Shown here piece by piece: positions 43,101 to 50,525 of a DNA stretch of 60,461 nucleotides. The notes beneath the pieces are model-generated. The model had not been told where the DNA came from and made no database searches. It saw only the letters and a program-made list of their open reading frames with translations. Both the position numbers and the translations under genes were made by a program. Source of the DNA: an uncultured Prevotella sp. (GTDB lineage Bacteria; Bacteroidota; Bacteroidia; Bacteroidales; Bacteroidaceae); NCBI GenBank assembly GCA_934202525.1, contig CAKPYB010000019.1, positions 1 through 60,461 on the forward strand, read 5' to 3'. Each line of letters begins with the position of its first letter. Position 1 is the stretch's first letter.

Positions 43101-44609
43101 TTATTCTTCTTTGCTCCATTCGAAATGTGATATGCGTTTGCTTATCAACCATTTCCCGTTTTTGCGCTCATACTCGTCGTTATAGCGAACACCTTGGGTT
43201 CGCATTGTCTTCTTTCCGTTTTTCTCACTCACCAATACCACTTGGGCATAGGCAATACCAGTAGCCTTATCACCGTCAATCTTCACGGTTTGCTGACCGT
43301 TGATGTGATAAACTGTAGTAAACTGGTCGAGAAAGGCCTTGAAACGTTCTGCCAGTTCTTTTCTGCCCTTCAGATGCGATGTCTGTTTGTCGCCTTGATA
43401 AGAAGTCACCTCAGCATCCTCTGTGAAGAGCTGCACCTGCTTGTCAATTTCCTTTGTGTCCGCAAGATTCGAGAACGTATCGACCAAATCTTTCAAAGCC
43501 ATGCGGTCGGCTATTTCCTGAACATTCATAGCCGTTTTATTTTGTGTATTTTCCATTATTCCGTTTTTCTTGCACCAGTCGAGCATGATGTCGGCTATCT
43601 GATGGCTGTTGGTGTCCTCCATCATCATGTGCGAATTGCCTCTGATTCCCATATCCGGCAAATGGATCATAGTGGCTTTACCACCAGCTTCGTTCACTCT
43701 TTTCACGAATCTGCTCCAACCTTCGTAGCAATTCTGCCACACATGACCACGCATTCCGGTGTCGTTCTTCAAGTTGTCGCCAAAGATGATGAGGATAGGG
43801 ATATTCGTGAACTTCCGTATCTGGTCGGCTGTGTAATTGTCACCCGTGCCGCCTGGTTCCAGCATCACGATGCCCTTGATTTCCTTGCTGCCTTTATTTC
43901 CCAGTAATGCCGTCTCTATCGGGAAGGCGCCCGATTGTGAATGACTTACCAAGATTGCATTTTTTACCTTCTGCGCAAGTTCTGAAAGGCATGTGTAGTT
44001 GGCTTTAGGGTCGAGTAGTGAAGTGATGTGTGGCACGTTTTGCTTGCCGAACTCAGCAAGAAAATCAACCGGGAACTTTGCTTCATCCACGGCTTTGCCA
44101 TCCTTTGTGCCAAAACGGAAATTCATCCATGAATTCTCATCTGTCTTTCTGCTGAAAGCACTCTGGGTGGTTGCGGAAACCTTGCCGTACTTGGCTGCAT
44201 TGTGAATCTTCTGGTTGAATCCCGAACGCCCTATTCCTACCTGGTCAACCACATAAACCGCAGAACCTTTGCGCACCAGATATTCATCCCATCCCATTCT
44301 GCCATCGGGTGTTGTTTCCCAGCATTTCCCTGTAAGATGCATTCCGTGTATCAGCACGAAAGATGCATTATTTGTGGCAGATTGAGGCAGCATATATTTT
44401 ACGTACATCTGATTTACCGTGACGTGACCGTCTGGGCAGATTCCACCAAGCTCTTCTCTTGTCTGTTGCTCACTCTTTCCGCCCACATAGAAACTTCCCT
44501 GCGCCTGCAGAACCAATGGCGACTGCTGGCGCTGAATATCTGTCAGGTTCTGCGCCTGCATGTTGCAAGCGGCAAACAGCATAAACAATCCAATTAAATT
44601 TCTTTTCAT
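43101..44609 (-). CDS. Exported alpha/beta hydrolase (esterase) fused to an NTF2/SnoaL-like domain
   Basis: About 502 residues from the ATG at 44609, which opens a signal peptide (MKRNLIGLFMLFAACNMQAQ). The alpha/beta-hydrolase domain (about 30-355) has FVLIHGMHLTGKCWE near the oxyanion site and the nucleophile elbow VSHSQSGAFP. A late His (GNSHMMMED) is a plausible catalytic His. The C-terminal region (about 375-500) is an NTF2/SnoaL-like domain (ALKDLVDTFSNLADT and LFTEDAEVTSYQG). It starts 34 nt after the RND pump gene. Confidence 0.85.
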   Translation of the reverse strand: MKRNLIGLFMLFAACNMQAQNLTDIQRQQSPLVLQAQGSFYVGGKSEQQTREELGGICPDGHVTVNQMYVKYMLPQSATNNASFVLIHGMHLTGKCWETTPDGRMGWDEYLVRKGSAVYVVDQVGIGRSGFNQKIHNAAKYGKVSATTQSAFSRKTDENSWMNFRFGTKDGKAVDEAKFPVDFLAEFGKQNVPHITSLLDPKANYTCLSELAQKVKNAILVSHSQSGAFPIETALLGNKGSKEIKGIVMLEPGGTGDNYTADQIRKFTNIPILIIFGDNLKNDTGMRGHVWQNCYEGWSRFVKRVNEAGGKATMIHLPDMGIRGNSHMMMEDTNSHQIADIMLDWCKKNGIMENTQNKTAMNVQEIADRMALKDLVDTFSNLADTKEIDKQVQLFTEDAEVTSYQGDKQTSHLKGRKELAERFKAFLDQFTTVYHINGQQTVKIDGDKATGIAYAQVVLVSEKNGKKTMRTQGVRYNDEYERKNGKWLISKRISHFEWSKEE

Positions 44610-44643
44610 ATCAATATTGTTGTTTTTATTCATTATTTTACTT

Positions 44644-47600
44644 TTAGGATACTACATGAGAATGCCGTTTTACTTTCTCCTGCATCCACTGGAAAACCAC
44701 GAACAGGGAGGGCACGAGAAAGAGCAATGCCAGCATGCCTATCAGCATTCCGCCCACAACACCCGTTCCCAGCGAGCGGTTTCCGTTGGCTCCAACACCC
44801 GTGGAAAACATCATCGGCAGCAAGCCCACTATCATGGTGAGCGCCGTCATGAGGATAGGGCGCAGACGCTCCTTGGCTGCTGTGATGGCAGCACCGGCAA
44901 GCGACATTCCTTCACGTCTTCGTTCCGTGGCAAACTCGGTGAGCAGGATGGCTGTCTTGGCGAGCAAGCCGATGAGCATGATGAGACCCATCTGAAGATA
45001 GATGTTGCTCTCCAGTCCGAACAGGCGCACGAAGAGAAAACTGCCCACCATGCCCGAAGGTACGCTCAGCAACACGGCAAAGGGGATGAACCAGCTCTCA
45101 TAGAGCATGCTCAGCACGATATAGACAAACACGATGGAAACGGCAAGGATAATGCCCATGCTTCCCGTATTCTCCCGTTCCGTGCGCGAAAGGCCACCGA
45201 AATCGTAGCCATAACCCTTAGGCAGATATTGGCTTGCCGTTTCTTCTATCGCCCGCAGCGCATCACCCGAACTGTATCCGTCGGCAGCACTTCCCGTCAC
45301 CGTGATGCTGCTGTAGAGATTGAAACGGTAGAGATTCTCTGCATCGTAGATGCGGCGCAGCTTGGCAAATTGGCTCACTGGAGCCATCTCGTCGCCCACG
45401 CGTACAAACATCTTGTCGAGCGAATGCTCATCTAGTCGGTCTTGCGCCGGAGCCTGAATGATGACACGGTAGGGCTTGTTGAAGCGATTGAAATTGGAAG
45501 CATAAAGGCTGCCAATATATCCCTGCATCACCCGCAGCACATCGCGCGGCGACACGCCTGCCATCTTTGCCTTGGCAGCATCGATGCTTACCTCATACTG
45601 CGGATAGTTGGGCGAGAAGGATGTGTAGGCGGTTTTTATCTCTGGCCGTTCATTGAGCTTGGCAAGAAACGCCTGCGTTGCTGTAAAAAGCTCCTGCGTA
45701 GTATGACCAGATTGGTCGAGAATATAGAGCTCGAGACCACCCGTATTGCCATAACCCGGCAAGGTAGGCGGTGTGAAGGCTCGCACATCGGCCTCGGTCA
45801 TAGTCTGCAATCGGCGGTTGATTTCAGCAGTCACTTCATCGGCAGTCCGCTCCCGTTCGTCCCATGGCTTGAGCGAGATAACTGCATTTCCTCCAGCTGG
45901 ACCTTGTCCGGCAGTCATGTTGAAGCCGGAAACCAAAGTCATGCTGTTGATTTCAGGAATATCGCTCAGCAAATCCTTTACCTTATATAATACCTTGTCG
46001 GTAGAAGCTCTTGAACTGCCTTGCGGCAGCATGATGCTCAGTCGCACAAGTCCCAGATCTTCAGATGGAATCATACCCGTGCGGGTGGTTTTCATGAAGA
46101 ATGCAAAGAGGATGACAGACAGCACCACCAAGGCAGAAGCCAGCCATCTGCGGCGGATGAAGAAGAAGGCCCACAGGCGGTATTTGCCCATGATGCGACT
46201 ATACGCCACATTGTAAGCCTGGCGCATCCGTCCGCTCAGTCCCTTATCATTAGTAGCTGGACGCATAATAATGGCGCAGAGTGCCGGACAGAGAGTCAGG
46301 GCATTGACAGCCGACAAGCCTACAGCCACGGCCATCGTGATTCCGAACTGGGTATAGAACTTGCCCGTTACTCCACCCGAGAAAGCCACCGGGATGAACA
46401 CAATCATGAACACCAGCGAGCAGGTGAGGATGGCTCCGGCAATGCCCTTCATTCCATCGTGTGTGGCAAGATAAGGCGATGAGTAACCCTCGTCAAACTT
46501 GGTCTGCACGGCTTCCACCACAACGATGGAATCATCTACCACCGTACCGATGACGAGCACCAGGGCAAACAGCGTGAGCAGATTGAGCGAGAAGCCCACC
46601 ATGGCAAGAAAGGCAAATGTGCCAACCAGCGAAACGAGAATAGAGATGGTAGGAATCAGCGTGGAACGCAGATTCTGCAGAAACACATACACCACCAGGA
46701 TGACGAGCAGTATGGCCTCTATCAGCGTCTCCACCACGTTTCCTATCGAAGCATTCAGAAACTTGTTGGCGTCATCCACTTCCTGAAGATGCAGCTCGCC
46801 GGGCAAATCTTTTTCCACCTGCTCCAGATATTTCTTTACGCTGTTCACCACCTCGGTAGCGTTCGAACCCGGCTGCTGGAATATCTGGCAATATACGCTG
46901 GTCTTGCCGTCGGTAATCACGGTGAAGCGGTCGTTCAGGCTTCCCATCTCCACCTTGGCCACGTCTTTCACTCTGAGCACTTCTCCGTGCGGCAGTGCCT
47001 TGATCACGATGTTGCCAAACTGCTCCGGGGTTTGCCATCTTCCCGTATAGCGCAGGGTGTATTGAAACGTGTTTTCTGAATCTTCGCCTAGCGAACCTGT
47101 AGCCGCCTCGATGTTCTGTTCTGAGAGCACATCAGAAATATCCTGCGGCACCAGGTGATACTGTGCCATCTTATCAGGCTTGAGCCATAGGCGCATACTG
47201 TATTCCTGTCCCATGGCATTTACGTTGCCCACGCCCGGGATGCGCTGCAGGGCAGGTTCCACATTCAGCTTCAGCCAGTTGGCGATAAATGCACGGTCGT
47301 ATTTCGCATCATCGTCGGTATAAAGGGCAAACTCCATCACGAGGGTATTCTCCTGCTTCGTGGTCGTAATGCCCGATTGCACCACCTCGGCAGGCAATAC
47401 GCTCGTTGCCGCATTCACGCGGTTCTGCACATTCACGGCAGCCACATCAGCATCCGTTCCGGGGCGGAAGTAAACCGTGATGGTAACTCGGCCGCCGGCA
47501 GCTGCAGTAGATGTGATGTAAGTCATGTTCTCCACACCGTTGATGGCCTCTTCGAGTGGGGCAATCACGCTGCGCTGCACGGTCTGTGCATTGGCTCCCG

Positions 47601-47751
47601 TGTAATTGGCTGAAACTACCACCGTAGGCGGAGCCATGTTGGGATATTTCTCCACGGGCAACCCAAGCAGCGAGATGATGCCCAGCAGAACGATGATGAT
47701 GGAAATTCCTGCCGCCAGCACAGGGCGCCGGATAAACAGATCTATGTTCAT
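44644..47751 (-). CDS. RND (HAE1-type) efflux pump, inner-membrane subunit
   Basis: A 1035-residue AcrB-type pump. It starts MNIDLFIRRPVLAAGISIII at the ATG preceded by a strong AGGAGG; the longer frame runs into the adaptor gene. Proton-relay Asp406-Asp407 lie in GTVVDDSIVVVEA. Twelve membrane helices in two halves and the two large periplasmic loops are all present. It expels drugs or toxic compounds with the adaptor encoded upstream and an outer-membrane channel that must come from elsewhere. The junction to the adaptor gene is duplicated. Confidence 0.96.
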   Translation of the reverse strand: MNIDLFIRRPVLAAGISIIIVLLGIISLLGLPVEKYPNMAPPTVVVSANYTGANAQTVQRSVIAPLEEAINGVENMTYITSTAAAGGRVTITVYFRPGTDADVAAVNVQNRVNAATSVLPAEVVQSGITTTKQENTLVMEFALYTDDDAKYDRAFIANWLKLNVEPALQRIPGVGNVNAMGQEYSMRLWLKPDKMAQYHLVPQDISDVLSEQNIEAATGSLGEDSENTFQYTLRYTGRWQTPEQFGNIVIKALPHGEVLRVKDVAKVEMGSLNDRFTVITDGKTSVYCQIFQQPGSNATEVVNSVKKYLEQVEKDLPGELHLQEVDDANKFLNASIGNVVETLIEAILLVILVVYVFLQNLRSTLIPTISILVSLVGTFAFLAMVGFSLNLLTLFALVLVIGTVVDDSIVVVEAVQTKFDEGYSSPYLATHDGMKGIAGAILTCSLVFMIVFIPVAFSGGVTGKFYTQFGITMAVAVGLSAVNALTLCPALCAIIMRPATNDKGLSGRMRQAYNVAYSRIMGKYRLWAFFFIRRRWLASALVVLSVILFAFFMKTTRTGMIPSEDLGLVRLSIMLPQGSSRASTDKVLYKVKDLLSDIPEINSMTLVSGFNMTAGQGPAGGNAVISLKPWDERERTADEVTAEINRRLQTMTEADVRAFTPPTLPGYGNTGGLELYILDQSGHTTQELFTATQAFLAKLNERPEIKTAYTSFSPNYPQYEVSIDAAKAKMAGVSPRDVLRVMQGYIGSLYASNFNRFNKPYRVIIQAPAQDRLDEHSLDKMFVRVGDEMAPVSQFAKLRRIYDAENLYRFNLYSSITVTGSAADGYSSGDALRAIEETASQYLPKGYGYDFGGLSRTERENTGSMGIILAVSIVFVYIVLSMLYESWFIPFAVLLSVPSGMVGSFLFVRLFGLESNIYLQMGLIMLIGLLAKTAILLTEFATERRREGMSLAGAAITAAKERLRPILMTALTMIVGLLPMMFSTGVGANGNRSLGTGVVGGMLIGMLALLFLVPSLFVVFQWMQEKVKRHSHVVS

Positions 47752-47805
47752 AAGCGTGCCTCCTTTCTCTTTTCTAAGTTCATAAGCGAGCCTCCTTTCT
47801 CTTTT
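47747..47805 (-). repeat. Tandem duplication of the adaptor/pump stop-start junction
   Basis: Two 28-bp copies (47747-47774 and 47778-47805) with one mismatch, period 31 bp. Each contains, on the minus strand, AAAAGAGAAAGGAGG, then a CGCTTATGAAC junction in which TGA and ATG overlap. Confidence 0.9.
47748..47783 (-). CDS. 11-codon minicistron between the RND adaptor and pump genes
   Basis: ATG at 47783 overlaps the adaptor stop, and the TGA at 47748-47750 overlaps the pump ATG. It encodes MNLEKRKEARL, whose last residues copy the adaptor's C-terminus (KKRKEARL). An AGGAGG lies upstream of both its own start and the pump start. Likely translated by coupling; any role of the peptide is unknown. 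Confidence 0.5.
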   Translation of the reverse strand: MNLEKRKEARL

Positions 47806-48952
47806 TACCTTGAAGTTGGGTCTTGATTTCCATTCCATCCTTGATGTTGACAATACCTCCGCTTACAATCATATCGCCAGGCTTCAATCCAGATGTTACG
47901 ATAAACTCCTTGCCGTTGCTGATGGGCAACACGATGATGGGAGTGGCTATTGCCTTGCCGCCTACCACCTTATATATAAAGCGCTTGTCCTGCATTTCGT
48001 AAGTGGCTGATTGCGGAACCACGATGCTTCTCTTGTTGACGGATGGGATGCAGACATTGCCCGTAAAACCGCTATAGAGCATTCCTTTGCTGTTGCGGAA
48101 CACGGCCTTCAGCGTAACGCTTCCTGTAGTCTGATCTATCAGTCCGCTGATATTGGTGATTCTGCCTGGCACGGAATATTTCTTGCCGTTGCTCAGCTGC
48201 AGCGTTACATCGGGCATTGCTGCCAGTGCCTTTTCCTTGCTGCCATATTGTTCCATCAGCGAGAGAAACTGCGTTTCGTTCATGGTGAAGAAAGCCCATA
48301 CTTCCTGATTGTCCGACACCCGGGTGAGCGGCTGCTGCATGGAGGCAAACACCAGGCTTCCCGCATGATAGGGTAAGGTTCCCACAACTCCATCCGACGG
48401 ACTGACCACCTTGGTATAAGTAAGGTTGTTGCCGGCACTCTGCAGTTCAGCCAAACGCTGCTCCAGCACGGCTTGCGCTTGTGCCAGGGCGTTTTGGGTA
48501 GTTCTGTATTCCACTCTTCCGATAATCTTTGAATCATAAAGCTTCTGATTGGCCTGATAGTTCATCCTGGCTGTGGCGAGTCGGGCACGAGCTTCGTTCA
48601 CGTTTGCCTTTGCCGTGTTGTAAGCCGCCTGAAACGGTACGGGGTCTATCACAAACAGCGTCTGTCCCTTTTTTACCGTCTGTCCTTCCGTGACGCATAC
48701 TTTCACTATTTTCCCCGTTATCTGCGCAAAGACATCCACATCCTGCCGTCCCTGAATCGTTGTGGGATAAAACGATTCAAGCGTTCTGCTTTCGGGCTTT
48801 ACAATACTTGTTTCATATATTGCCTGTGGTGAGTCTTCTTGTTGAGACTGCCCGCAACAGCAAAGCATGAAAGCCAATGCAAAGCCGAAGAACAGGGAGC
48901 TATGCGTCATTTTCTCCATCAGAGAAACTTTCTTTTTGCTATACTTTTCCAT
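47780..48952 (-). CDS. RND efflux periplasmic adaptor (membrane fusion protein), lipoprotein
   Basis: A 390-residue adaptor. The lipoprotein signal ends LCCCGQ; the start may be the ATG at 48952 or the one at 48919. Domains in order are the first beta-barrel/lipoyl half (GQDVDVFAQITGKIVKVCVTEGQTVKKGQ, seen as QITGKIVKVCVTEGQTVKKG), an alpha hairpin (about 95-160), the second lipoyl half (VVSPSDGVVGTLPYHAGSL) and the C-terminal barrel. First gene of the efflux operon, with a TAATTTTG box upstream and divergent from an AraC-type gene. Confidence 0.93.
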   Translation of the reverse strand: MEKYSKKKVSLMEKMTHSSLFFGFALAFMLCCCGQSQQEDSPQAIYETSIVKPESRTLESFYPTTIQGRQDVDVFAQITGKIVKVCVTEGQTVKKGQTLFVIDPVPFQAAYNTAKANVNEARARLATARMNYQANQKLYDSKIIGRVEYRTTQNALAQAQAVLEQRLAELQSAGNNLTYTKVVSPSDGVVGTLPYHAGSLVFASMQQPLTRVSDNQEVWAFFTMNETQFLSLMEQYGSKEKALAAMPDVTLQLSNGKKYSVPGRITNISGLIDQTTGSVTLKAVFRNSKGMLYSGFTGNVCIPSVNKRSIVVPQSATYEMQDKRFIYKVVGGKAIATPIIVLPISNGKEFIVTSGLKPGDMIVSGGIVNIKDGMEIKTQLQGKKRKEARL

Positions 48953-48992
48953 AAAGTTCTGTTGTTTTGAATGATAACCAATGATTTCGGCT

Positions 48993-49000
48993 GCAAAATT
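48993..49000 (-). promoter_or_regulatory. Promoter -7 box of the RND operon (TAATTTTG)
   Basis: Minus-strand TAATTTTG followed by CAGCC, 40 nt before the adaptor ATG. Confidence 0.6.
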
Positions 49001-49132
49001 ATATCAAGTTTTGCTTTTATATATTACATAAATTGCTTAATAACTTTCATGTTTTTCTGTATTGTATGGCTTTGTGGAAAGATGTGAAATGTTAAAGGTA
49101 AAATATGAAAGCCGGAATTGCATCTTTTTCAT

Positions 49133-49140
49133 TATCTTTG
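49133..49140 (+). promoter_or_regulatory. Promoter -7 box of the divergent AraC-type gene (TATCTTTG)
   Basis: TATCTTTG followed by CAACG, 24 nt before the ATG at 49165. It decides the start: the longer frame begins upstream of this box. Confidence 0.65.
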
Positions 49141-49164
49141 CAACGGATTTCAAAAAAGAAAGAT

Positions 49165-50001
49165 ATGAAAGAACTTATCAATAAGAGCATACAGGTGTAT
49201 AATACGGTAGAGAGCCATAAGCTCCCGTCTGATTTTCTCGGACGCTACCATATTCATGTACTTTGCCACGCAGGCAAGGCGCAGTTCTCTTTTATGGGGA
49301 ATACTTATACGATGGAAGCGGGCGACTGGGTTATCTGGCAGATGTCTTCACAGATTACTGACGCCTTGTATTCTTCTGATTTCAATGCCGATTTCTTGCT
49401 GGTTGACAAGGATTTTCTGCTGGAGTATAATCCTGAAAAGGTGTGGGCTTCCAAGGCTTTCGTTTTCATCAAGAAGAACCCCGTGTTCCATCTTGACGAA
49501 AGGGGCAAGGCAATGATAGAGTACAATTTCATACAGATTAAGCGCCGCACGGCAGAACCCCATCTGTTTCAGAAGGAGATTCTCGGCAGACAACTTCAGA
49601 TATTCCTGCTCGACTTGTGGGAGATTTACAAGAATGCCATGGATAATATTCAGCCGACAGACAACAGCTTAGCCTTACTCTTCACCCGATTCATGAATCT
49701 GCTTTCTGAGTATTCCAAGACCCAGCGCGAGGTGGCATTCTATGCCGATAAGCTCTGTGTGTCAGCCAAATATCTATCAGAGGTAGTGAAGAAATGTAGT
49801 GGTCATCCTGCATCCTACTGGATAAACGGCTATGCGATGCAGGAAATTCTCTCGCTCCTGAAGCGTCCTGACCTCACATTTGCCGAGATTTCCGATCAGA
49901 TGAATTTCTACAATCCAGCCCATTTCACCCGTTTCGTCAAGAAGCAGACCGGAGAGTCTCCTTCTGGGCTAAGGGTGAAACAGAAACTGGAGAATAAATG
50001 A
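49165..50001 (+). CDS. AraC-family regulator of the RND/detoxification operon
   Basis: A 278-residue protein. An N-terminal cupin-like sensing domain (about 20-150) includes HVLCHAGKAQFSFMGNTYTM. The C-terminal AraC domain (about 180-275) has VAFYADKLCVSAKYLSEVVKK and QMNFYNPAHFTRFVKKQTGESP, the usual signature. It is transcribed away from the RND operon with about 210 bp between the starts, which makes it the likely regulator. The signal is unknown. Confidence 0.9.
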   Translation: MKELINKSIQVYNTVESHKLPSDFLGRYHIHVLCHAGKAQFSFMGNTYTMEAGDWVIWQMSSQITDALYSSDFNADFLLVDKDFLLEYNPEKVWASKAFVFIKKNPVFHLDERGKAMIEYNFIQIKRRTAEPHLFQKEILGRQLQIFLLDLWEIYKNAMDNIQPTDNSLALLFTRFMNLLSEYSKTQREVAFYADKLCVSAKYLSEVVKKCSGHPASYWINGYAMQEILSLLKRPDLTFAEISDQMNFYNPAHFTRFVKKQTGESPSGLRVKQKLENK

Positions 50002-50038
50002 AATTGCATGTATAAGCATAGGTATTACATCACTTCAT

Positions 50039-50050
50039 GATTATCATAAA
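50039..50050 (-). repeat. Additional copy of TTTATGATAATC
   Basis: The minus strand reads TTTATGATAATC, the same 12-mer found three times before the ATPase promoter at 37.4 kb. It lies between the convergent araC-type and HMA genes, next to the hairpin at 50068-50089. Confidence 0.6.
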
Positions 50051-50067
50051 TAAATAAGCACCATATA

Positions 50068-50089
50068 GCACGCAGGGATTCCTGCGTGC
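50068..50089. terminator. Hairpin between convergent araC-type and HMA genes
   Basis: GCACGCAGG, loop GATT, CCTGCGTGC. A stable 9-bp stem without a marked T-run; probable bidirectional terminator. Confidence 0.6.
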
Positions 50090-50123
50090 CAATGGTTAAG
50101 CTTCTATCAAATAAACTCTAGAA

Positions 50124-50453
50124 TTACATCAAGTCACACTTTTCCTCGGTGTTCTTCTCAACTTTCTCGCCATCTTTCAGGATGCGAGCCTTGTAGCCGA
50201 ACTTCTCAAAACCCTTCTGAAGCTTCTCGGGAGTGGTCTTGTCGGCATTGTATTCTACCTTAACCGTCTGATCAGCAACACTGGTCTCGATACTCTTGAT
50301 TCCCTTCTCGAAGCGGAGGTTGCTCTTGATCTTATTCTCGCAAGCCGCACAGTGCATCTGTGGGGTTGTGGTGAACACTACGGTCTTGATGTCCTTGGCA
50401 AAGCCTACCATTGCCACCATCATCATTGTGAACATTACTAAAATCTTCTTCAT
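50124..50453 (-). CDS. Exported heavy-metal-associated (HMA) domain protein
   Basis: A 109-residue protein. A signal peptide (1-about 19, ending GFAK) is followed by an HMA ferredoxin-like fold with the metal site MHCAAC (Cys35, Cys38). The tail is charged and ends with EEKCDLM, giving a further Cys. It probably binds Cu+ in the periplasm and hands it to or from the neighbouring TonB receptor or P-type ATPase. It follows the TonB receptor gene at a 72-nt distance. Confidence 0.88.
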   Translation of the reverse strand: MKKILVMFTMMMVAMVGFAKDIKTVVFTTTPQMHCAACENKIKSNLRFEKGIKSIETSVADQTVKVEYNADKTTPEKLQKGFEKFGYKARILKDGEKVEKNTEEKCDLM

Positions 50454-50479
50454 AACTTTTCTATTTGCTTTAATAATTC

Positions 50480-50520
50480 AACATTTAACACTTAACATTT
50501 AACATTCAACATTTAACATT
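50480..50520. repeat. Short tandem AACATTTAAC-type microrepeat
   Basis: Repeated AACATTTAAC and AACATTCAAC motifs fill the gap between the TonB receptor and HMA genes. A similar short run is at 15230-15255. Probably neutral A/T-rich intergenic sequence. Confidence 0.5.
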
Positions 50521-50525
50521 CTCCC

